This document shows, piece after piece, positions 58,374 through 64,000 of a DNA stretch of 64,000 nucleotides (its first letter is position 1; each line of letters opens with the position of its first letter). Origin of the DNA: Clostridiales bacterium (GTDB lineage: Bacteria; Bacillota_A; Clostridia; Oscillospirales; Oscillospiraceae); the NCBI GenBank assembly GCA_019410105.1, contig DXTB01000002.1, positions 15,940 through 79,939 on the forward strand, in the 5' to 3' direction. The position numbers and the translations under genes are program-made. The notes beneath the pieces are model-generated. The model was given only the letters and a program-made list of their open reading frames with translations, was not told where the DNA came from and ran no database searches.

Positions 58374-59567
58374 ATGGAACAGACGAAAAAGCCGCTGCCT
58401 GGGGCGGTACTGCTGCTGGCGGCCCTGGGATTTGTGCTGGGGACCTGCGAATTTGTGATTGTGGGCATTCTGCCGGAGATCGCGGAGGGGCTGAACACCT
58501 CTCTGGCGGCAGTGGGAAAGCTGGTATCGGTGTTCGCCGCCTGCTACGCGGTGGGGACGCCTGTGATCACTGCAGCTACCGGCGGAATCTCCCGCCGGAA
58601 GCTGCTGGCGGTGCTGATGGGGGTGTTCCTCCTCACCAGCGCGGCAAGCTTTGCCGCTCCTAATGTGGCGGTGCTGTATGCCACCCGGGTAGTGGCGGCG
58701 CTGGTGTCCGGTACGCTGACGGCGGTGGCCATGCTCTATGCCAAGGAGGTCGCCGCCCCGGAGCAGACCGCCCGGGCCATCTCGCTGGTATACGGCGGCT
58801 TTTCCGTGGCAGCGGTGCTGGGAGTGCCCCTGGGCACTGCCGTGTGCCAGATCCTGGGCTGGCGGTGGACCTTCGCCGTGATCCTGGCTATGGGCGCAGC
58901 GCTGCTGCCGCTGCTGCTGCGCTCCCTGCCCGCGGTGCCGGCACAGGCGGACAGCGGGCTTCTGAAGTCCTTTTCCATCCTGTGGGACCCCCGATGCTCC
59001 CTGTGTGTGGGGATGATCCTGTGCAGCGCCTCCGCCACCTATATCGTGTACACCTATCTCTCGCCGATCCTGACGGAGACACTGGGGGTTCCAGCGGGGG
59101 CGGTGAGTCCGCTGCTGCTGGTGATGGGAGCGTGCAGCGCCGCCAGCAATCTCCTCTCCGGCCGGCTGGGGGAGCGGGGCGGCCTCCGGACCCTGCCCAT
59201 GGCCTTCGCCGCCCAGGCGGTGCTGTTTGCCCTGCTGCCGCTGCTGCTGGGAAACCGGTGGGCGGGCCTTGCGGGGGTCTTTGCCATGGGGCTGCTCATG
59301 TACCTGCTGAACACCCCGGCCCAGATGCACGCGCTGTCCCTGGCAGAGCAGGATTACCCCTTCGCTTCCAGCCTGTGCGCCTCCGTGCAGCCGGTATCCT
59401 ACAACTTCGGCATTGCTATCGGCTCCTTCATCGGCAGCGCCGTGCAGGAGGGGTGGGGATTCCGCCCCCTGGGCCTGCCGGCGGCAATGTTCGCCCTGGC
59501 GGCACTGGGGCTGAACCTGCTGCTTCTGCGCGCCAACGGCCGCCGGACGGCCGCGGCGGCATCCTGA
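58374..59567 (+). CDS. MFS transporter, DHA1/AraJ-like
   Basis: 397 aa, twelve hydrophobic segments. GTCEFVIVGILPEIAEGL and the loop GGISRRKLLAVLMG (motif A form) and RVVAALVSGTLTAVAML are typical of DHA1 exporters (AraJ, YdeA, Bcr-like) that move arabinose, drugs or purines out of the cell. AGAAGGAG lies about 8 nt before the ATG. It lies in the same direction as the LacI gene. Confidence 0.92.
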   Translation: MEQTKKPLPGAVLLLAALGFVLGTCEFVIVGILPEIAEGLNTSLAAVGKLVSVFAACYAVGTPVITAATGGISRRKLLAVLMGVFLLTSAASFAAPNVAVLYATRVVAALVSGTLTAVAMLYAKEVAAPEQTARAISLVYGGFSVAAVLGVPLGTAVCQILGWRWTFAVILAMGAALLPLLLRSLPAVPAQADSGLLKSFSILWDPRCSLCVGMILCSASATYIVYTYLSPILTETLGVPAGAVSPLLLVMGACSAASNLLSGRLGERGGLRTLPMAFAAQAVLFALLPLLLGNRWAGLAGVFAMGLLMYLLNTPAQMHALSLAEQDYPFASSLCASVQPVSYNFGIAIGSFIGSAVQEGWGFRPLGLPAAMFALAALGLNLLLLRANGRRTAAAAS

Positions 59568-59575
59568 GGACCATC

Positions 59576-59612
59576 AAAACAGGCTCGGGCCGGATCAGCC
59601 CGGGCCTGTTTT
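59576..59612 (+). terminator. Terminator of the LacI-MFS unit
   Basis: A 15-bp stem with one mismatch (59576-59590 with 59598-59612) ending in TTTT. Confidence 0.85.
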
Positions 59613-59617
59613 AACAG

Positions 59618-59646
59618 TTGCTTCTTGTGGGAAAAACTGCTATACT
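59618..59646 (+). promoter_or_regulatory. gdpP promoter
   Basis: TTGCTT (59618-59623), 17-bp spacer, TATACT (59641-59646), about 45 nt before the gdpP ATG. Confidence 0.65.
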
Positions 59647-59698
59647 ATTCTTCAATATGGGTATGTATGCGTTCCTTTCAAAAGGAGACCTGATCGAG

Positions 59699-61690
59699 AT
59701 GAACAACAAGAAGCTCTCCCGCCTGCTGGAGCCCAATCTCAAGCTCTACTTCCTCTGCATGATCGTCTTCGCGGCGGCCACCGCCACGGTGAGCCTGCCT
59801 CTGGGACTGGTGGAGATCGCCTGTACCGTGGGCCTGTATGCCTATTTCACCAACCGTAACCAGAAGCGGCGGCAGAACATCCTCCAGTACATTGATAATG
59901 TCACCGGCAGCGTGGATACCGCCAGCAAATCCACCCTCATCAACTCTCCGCTGCCCATCATGGTGTTCCGGCCGGACACCGGCGAGGTGATCTGGAGCAA
60001 TGAGAACTTCCTGCAGCTGGCCGGCGTGCGGGAGCACCTGTTCGAGATGAAGGTGGAGGATGCAGTACCGGATTTCCCCGTTCAGTGGATGCTGGAGGGA
60101 AAGCAGGAGTGCCCGGACCGGGTGGTGATGAACAGTCGGCGGTTCCGGGTGTACGGCAGCCTGGTGCGGGCCAAGGGCCGGGGGGCCGAGCAGAACCTGG
60201 TGGCCACTACCTACTGGGTGGATACCACAGAGGCCGACGACCTGCGGGAGCGGTACACCGCCACCCGGCCGGTGCTGGCCATTTTGATGGTAGACAACTA
60301 CGAGGACCTGATGAAGGCATGTGCCGATACCCAGCGCAGCGCCGTGCTGGCCCAGATCGACGAGAAGCTGAACAACTGGGCCGCCTGCGCCGACGGCCTG
60401 CTGCTGAAGACGGAGCGGGACCACTACCTCTTCATCTTTGAGGAATGCCACTACGACCACTTTGTGGAGGAGAAGTTCTCCATCCTGGATGCCATTCGGG
60501 AGATCAAGGTGGGGGATGTGTGCCCTACCCTCTCCATCGGCATTGGCAAGGATGCCGACGCTATGGCGGAGCTGTACCGCAACGCCCGTCTCAGCCTGGA
60601 GATGGCCCTCAGCCGGGGCGGAGACCAGGCGGTGGTCCGGGGAAAGGTGGACTTCCAGTTCTACGGCGGCCGCAGCAAGTCCACGGAAAAGCGCACCAAG
60701 GTGAAGTCCCGGGTCATGGCCAGCGCCCTGAACGAGCTGATGGCCGACGCGTCCGAGATCTATATCATGGGCCACAGCTTTGCGGACATGGATGCCGTAG
60801 GCGCCGAGGCGGGGCTCTACTGCATTGCCCGCAAGCACGGCAAGCGGGCCCAGATGGTCATTGATCTGGAGCACAACGCCGCCGGAGCGGTTTTGGCCAA
60901 GCTCCAGGCGTTGCCGGAGTATGCGGGGGCGTTCACCTCCGGGGCGGAGGCATTTTTGAAAATGAGGCCGGGCGCTCTGGTCATTGTGGTGGACACCAAC
61001 CGCCCCGACATGGTGGAGAGCCCCCAGCTGCTGGAGTCCAGCAACCGGGTGGCGGTGATCGACCACCACCGCCGGGCGGCCAGCTACATCGAAAACGCCG
61101 CCTTCAGCTTCCACGAACCCTATGCCTCCTCCGCCAGTGAGCTGGTGACGGAGCTCTTGCAGTATCTGGTGGAGCCCGCCGATCTGCTGCGGGAGGAGGC
61201 GGAGGCGCTGCTGGCCGGCATCGTGCTGGACACGAAGCACTTCACCCTGCGCACCGGCGGCCGGACTTTTGAGGCGGCGGCCTTCCTCCGCCGGGCGGGG
61301 GCCGACACCACCGACGTCCAGCGGTTGTTCCAGAGCGATCTGAGCGAGATGGTGTCCCGCTACGACATCATCCGCCGGGCGGAGCTGTACCGGGAGGACA
61401 TCGCCGTGGCGGCCATCGACCAGGAGGGCGTGGACCGGGTGACGGCGGCCCAGGCGGCGGACGAGCTGCTGAGCCTCAAGGGCGTGAAGGCGTCCTTTGT
61501 GGTATTCCCCAGTGGGGAGAACGTGCAGATGTCCGCCCGTTCTCTGGGAGAGGTGAACGTCCAGGTGATCCTGGAGGCCCTGGGCGGCGGCGGCAACTCC
61601 ACCACTGCCGGCGGCCGTGTGGAGAACACAGATGTGGAGACGGTGAAGAGTCGTCTGCTGGAGGCCATCGACGCGTATTTTGAAAAGTGA
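59699..61690 (+). CDS. gdpP: Cyclic-di-AMP phosphodiesterase GdpP (YybT)
   Basis: 663 aa. Two N-terminal membrane helices (about 17-50), a PAS domain (about 80-150), a degenerate GGDEF domain (about 170-300) and the DHH/DHHA1 phosphodiesterase domain (SFADMDAVGAE, VVDTNRPDMVE, DHHRRAA and, near the end, GGGGNSTTAGGR). GdpP hydrolyses c-di-AMP and so controls osmolyte and potassium balance and beta-lactam tolerance. The start ATG 59699 lies 10-11 nt after AAAAGGAG. Confidence 0.95.
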   Translation: MNNKKLSRLLEPNLKLYFLCMIVFAAATATVSLPLGLVEIACTVGLYAYFTNRNQKRRQNILQYIDNVTGSVDTASKSTLINSPLPIMVFRPDTGEVIWSNENFLQLAGVREHLFEMKVEDAVPDFPVQWMLEGKQECPDRVVMNSRRFRVYGSLVRAKGRGAEQNLVATTYWVDTTEADDLRERYTATRPVLAILMVDNYEDLMKACADTQRSAVLAQIDEKLNNWAACADGLLLKTERDHYLFIFEECHYDHFVEEKFSILDAIREIKVGDVCPTLSIGIGKDADAMAELYRNARLSLEMALSRGGDQAVVRGKVDFQFYGGRSKSTEKRTKVKSRVMASALNELMADASEIYIMGHSFADMDAVGAEAGLYCIARKHGKRAQMVIDLEHNAAGAVLAKLQALPEYAGAFTSGAEAFLKMRPGALVIVVDTNRPDMVESPQLLESSNRVAVIDHHRRAASYIENAAFSFHEPYASSASELVTELLQYLVEPADLLREEAEALLAGIVLDTKHFTLRTGGRTFEAAAFLRRAGADTTDVQRLFQSDLSEMVSRYDIIRRAELYREDIAVAAIDQEGVDRVTAAQAADELLSLKGVKASFVVFPSGENVQMSARSLGEVNVQVILEALGGGGNSTTAGGRVENTDVETVKSRLLEAIDAYFEK

Positions 61691-61704
61691 GGGGGAGCGC
61701 GGCC

Positions 61705-61938
61705 ATGAAGCGGTTTCTTTCCACATTTGGCATCTGCTTGGCGCTGGTGGAGGCATTCCTCTTTTTCGGAGGATACCAGCTCTTTGATTTCAGCCGGCGC
61801 TGGTATTTGGCAGGCGCGTCCATCGCCCTAGTTCTGGCGGTGCTGGTGTGCATTCTGGTTCATCAGAATGACCGGCTGGAGGCGCTGGAAAAACGGACCC
61901 GGCAGCTGGAGGAACAAATTCAGAAACAGAACGACTAA
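61705..61938 (+). CDS. Small two-helix membrane protein between gdpP and rplI
   Basis: 77 aa. Two hydrophobic segments (about 5-24 and 33-52) and a C-terminal coiled-coil tail ([20 protein letters not shown]). It starts 14 nt after gdpP and ends 14 nt before rplI, so it is co-transcribed with both. No family recognised; the tail resembles FtsL/DivIC-style septal proteins only in being a short coiled coil, which is not evidence of function. Confidence 0.75.
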   Translation: MKRFLSTFGICLALVEAFLFFGGYQLFDFSRRWYLAGASIALVLAVLVCILVHQNDRLEALEKRTRQLEEQIQKQND

Positions 61939-61952
61939 AAGGAGACGTTATC

Positions 61953-62402
61953 ATGAAAGTGATTTTACAGCAGGATGTGAAGGGCCAGGGAAAAAAGGGC
62001 CAGATGGTGGAGGTGTCCGAGGGCTATGCCCGGAACTTCCTCCTGCCCCGGAAGCTGGCCATCGCCGCCACGGCGGACGCCATCAACACCATGAACCTGA
62101 AGGAGAAGGCCCGCAAGGCTGAGGAGGCCCGGCAGAAGGCGGAGGCGGAGGCCACCGCCGAGAAGCTGAAGGAGTGCATGGTGAAGCTCACCGCCAAGGC
62201 CGGCAACGGCGGGCGGCTGTTCGGCGCCGTCACCACCAAGGAGATCTCCGACGGGCTTAGGCAGCAGTTCGGCATCGACATCCCCAAGCAGAAGCTGGTG
62301 CTGGACGAGCCCATCAAGGCGTTCGGATCCTATCAGGTGAAGGCCAAGCTGGGGTTTGAGGTCAACGGGACGGTGTACGTCTCCGTGTTTGAGGAAAAAT
62401 AA
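61953..62402 (+). CDS. rplI: 50S ribosomal protein L9
   Basis: 149 aa. The N-terminal rRNA-binding domain [30 protein letters not shown] is standard, then a long charged helix (about 45-75) and the C-terminal domain ([20 protein letters not shown]). L9 spans the L1 stalk region and helps keep the reading frame. A good ribosome binding site (AAAAGGAG) lies 7 nt upstream. Gene order gdpP - rplI - dnaB is the Firmicutes norm. Confidence 0.97.
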   Translation: MKVILQQDVKGQGKKGQMVEVSEGYARNFLLPRKLAIAATADAINTMNLKEKARKAEEARQKAEAEATAEKLKECMVKLTAKAGNGGRLFGAVTTKEISDGLRQQFGIDIPKQKLVLDEPIKAFGSYQVKAKLGFEVNGTVYVSVFEEK

Positions 62403-62643
62403 AGGGAGTTCCTCTGTTTGGGGGCACACTCTGGGGGAGAGGAATGGGCCGCCATTGCGGCAGTCTCGGGGGCTCCTGCGCCCGCAGGGGTGCGCCCCCG
62501 CTCTCTTTTTTGGCTGTGCCAAAAAGAGAGTGCGCCGCGCCCGGTGGAAGAGAAAAGGCGCTTGGCGCGCTCTGGTACAATGGCCCTTCGCGCTTTCCTA
62601 ACCCAAACAGGTGGACTCCTATTCACAGCGAGGTGACAGTAAG
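62403..62643 (+). terminator. rplI terminator and 241-bp rplI-dnaB spacer
   Basis: GGGGGC (62468-62473) pairs with GCCCCC (62494-62499) around an inner CCTGCG/CGCAGG stem, followed by GCTCTCTTTTTT. A second hairpin (CTCTC...GAGAG, 62501-62532) overlaps the T-tract. The rest of the spacer has no ORF with a ribosome binding site. A TACAAT at 62576-62581 could be a -10 box for dnaB but no -35 fits at 16-18 bp. Confidence 0.65.
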
Positions 62644-63993
62644 ATGGCAAACGAAGACCTTCTCCTGCGGCAGATGCCCCACTCTCTGGAGGGGGAGCAA
62701 GCCGTCCTGGGCTCCATGCTCATCGACGCGGACTGCGTCAAGGATGTGATGGACAAGCTCCGGCCGTCAGATTTTTACCTCCGGCAGAACCGGGAGATTT
62801 TTGAGACCATCTACTCCATGTTCACCTATGCCAAGCCCATCGACGGCATTACCGTCTGTGAGGAGATGCAGAAGGCGGGCACCTACGACGAGAACACCAC
62901 CCGTTCCTATCTGGCCCAGCTGATGGAGATCACCCCCACCAGCGCCAACGTGATGGAGTACGCGGCCATCGTCCGGGACAAGGCGTTGCTGCGGGGCGTG
63001 GCCCAGGCCGCCGCCGAGATCACCGCCATGGTGCAGGAGGGCGTGGGCGAGGCCTCCGAAATTCTGGAGGCGGCGGAGCAGAAGGTTTACGCCGTCCGCC
63101 GGGGACAGAGCGCCCAGGACATGGTGCCCCTGCGGCAGGTGCTGCCGGAGGTGCTGGACCGGCTGGGAGAGATGAGTGAGAGTGAGAATCACCTGCCGGG
63201 GCTCTCCACGGGTATGTCCGCGGTGGACCAGAAGATCACGGGCCTGAACAAATCGGACCTGATCCTGCTGGCCGCCCGGCCCGGCATGGGCAAGACCTCC
63301 TTTGCGCTGAACGTGGCCCTGAACGTGGCCAAGGCCGTCCACAAGACAGTGGCCGTCTTCTCCCTGGAGATGAGCCGGGAACAGCTGGCCACCCGTTTGC
63401 TGGCCTCCGAGGCATTGGTGGAGAACAACCGCCTCAAGACCGGCGCCCTGCGGGAGACCGACTGGGAGAAGATCGCCGGGGCCGCCACCATCCTGAATAA
63501 GGTGGATATCCGGATCGACGACAATCCCATGCTGTCCGTGGCGGACATGAACGCCAAGTGCCGCCGGCTGGATGATCTGGGCCTGGTGGTGATCGACTAC
63601 CTGCAATTGATGACCTCTGCCGGCGGCAAGGGCTACGCGGGGGAGAACCGCCAGCAGGTGGTGTCCGACATCTCCCGGATGCTGAAGATCATGGCCAAGG
63701 AGCTGAACGTGCCGGTGATCTGCCTGAGCCAGCTGTCCCGCGCCAGTGAGAAGCGGGACGACAAGCGGCCCATGCTGTCGGACCTGCGGGAGTCCGGCGC
63801 TATCGAGCAGGACGCAGACATCGTGCTGTTCCTGTACCGGGATGACTATTATAATGAGGATTCGGAGAAGCACAACATCGCTGAGTGCATTGTGGCGAAA
63901 AACCGCCACGGTGAGACCGGCAAAGTAGAGCTGCGGTGGATGCCGGAATACACCCAGTTCTCGACCTTGGATACGAGGTACGACGAGGACTGA
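62644..63993 (+). CDS. dnaB: Replicative DNA helicase DnaB (DnaC in Bacillus)
   Basis: 449 aa, complete. An N-terminal DnaB domain (about 10-110, PHSLEGEQAVLGSMLIDAD), the linker, and a RecA-like ATPase domain with Walker A ARPGMGKTS (211-219), VFSLEMSREQLATRLLA, Walker B LGLVVIDYLQLM and SRASEKRDDKRPMLSDLRESG (split by motif). It is the hexameric ring helicase of the replication fork. The start ATG 62644 follows GAGGTGA by about 7 nt. It ends 20 bp before the window edge. Confidence 0.97.
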   Translation: MANEDLLLRQMPHSLEGEQAVLGSMLIDADCVKDVMDKLRPSDFYLRQNREIFETIYSMFTYAKPIDGITVCEEMQKAGTYDENTTRSYLAQLMEITPTSANVMEYAAIVRDKALLRGVAQAAAEITAMVQEGVGEASEILEAAEQKVYAVRRGQSAQDMVPLRQVLPEVLDRLGEMSESENHLPGLSTGMSAVDQKITGLNKSDLILLAARPGMGKTSFALNVALNVAKAVHKTVAVFSLEMSREQLATRLLASEALVENNRLKTGALRETDWEKIAGAATILNKVDIRIDDNPMLSVADMNAKCRRLDDLGLVVIDYLQLMTSAGGKGYAGENRQQVVSDISRMLKIMAKELNVPVICLSQLSRASEKRDDKRPMLSDLRESGAIEQDADIVLFLYRDDYYNEDSEKHNIAECIVAKNRHGETGKVELRWMPEYTQFSTLDTRYDED

Positions 63994-64000
63994 GGTCTGT

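Noticed and set aside
62576..62581. TACAAT as -10 box of a dnaB promoter
   Set aside because: No -35 hexamer at 16-18 bp; could still be activator dependent but not supported.

Overview
The window looks like chromosome of a high-GC, Gram-positive Clostridia-type bacterium, most likely of the Oscillospiraceae kind (inference from gene content and composition; there is no rRNA to confirm it). The signs are strong Shine-Dalgarno sequences before nearly every gene, ribonuclease J, a CIRCE-controlled groES-groEL pair, the Firmicutes order gdpP - rplI - dnaB, Firmicutes ECF sigma/anti-sigma operons, and many intrinsic terminators placed between convergent genes. Coding density is high. I see no rRNA, tRNA, CRISPR array, transposase or prophage.

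Layout, left to right. 0-2.2 kb: end of a PhoB-type response regulator and its PhoR-type kinase. 2.2-4.1 kb: an Lsa/CplR-like ABC-F ribosome-protection gene behind a 330-nt leader that contains a three-codon upstream ORF and a strong intrinsic terminator. 4.1-8.2 kb (minus): cysteine desulfurase, MATE exporter, 23S rRNA methyltransferase RlmA and a cysteine hydrolase, probably one operon. 8.3-10.2 kb: tRNA methylthiotransferase MtaB and a YfbR-like nucleotidase. 10.2-15.3 kb (minus): a PLP aminotransferase, an ECF sigma/anti-sigma pair and RecG. 15.4-17.5 kb: a decayed zinc-ribbon gene and a second ECF operon. 17.6-24.4 kb: thyA-folA, an AraC regulator, and a minus-strand run of an FAD enzyme, a 2-hydroxyacid dehydrogenase, an HTH membrane protein and an iron alcohol dehydrogenase. 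24.6-30.6 kb: an HtrA protease, a 41-residue membrane peptide behind 11-bp direct repeats, a Crp/Fnr regulator divergent from threonine dehydrogenase, an HTH/membrane pair, and YchF. 30.7-32.7 kb: a third ECF operon whose anti-sigma protein is fused to an M23 peptidase domain.

32.7-44.1 kb is the clearest accessory island. On the minus strand it carries a 2-hydroxyacid dehydrogenase, a TctBAC tripartite carboxylate transporter, an HpcH/HpaI aldolase, an RraA-family protein, an Ldh2-family dehydrogenase, a second 2-hydroxyacid dehydrogenase and glycerate kinase. A PrpR-type sigma-54 activator lies divergently, and a textbook -24/-12 promoter precedes the first gene of the operon. Together they predict uptake of a hydroxy-carboxylate, oxidation, aldol cleavage to pyruvate plus a C3 or C2 piece, and entry into glycolysis through phosphoglycerate.

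44.1-64 kb: a structured non-coding element, groEL-groES with CIRCE, an AT-richer HTH/membrane-protein cassette with three palindromic operators, a lipid kinase, an RlmL-like RNA methyltransferase, an HTH-NfeD fusion next to a stomatin-like SPFH protein, an HTH/TPR-like regulator, RNase J, a LacI regulator with an MFS transporter, and the gdpP - rplI - dnaB block.

The most noteworthy signals are regulatory: the tiny-uORF attenuator in front of the ABC-F gene, the sigma-54 island, ECF-type promoter motifs in front of all three ECF operons, the four-repeat operator before the small membrane peptide, and a Crp/Fnr-like palindrome placed for class II activation of the dehydrogenase gene.
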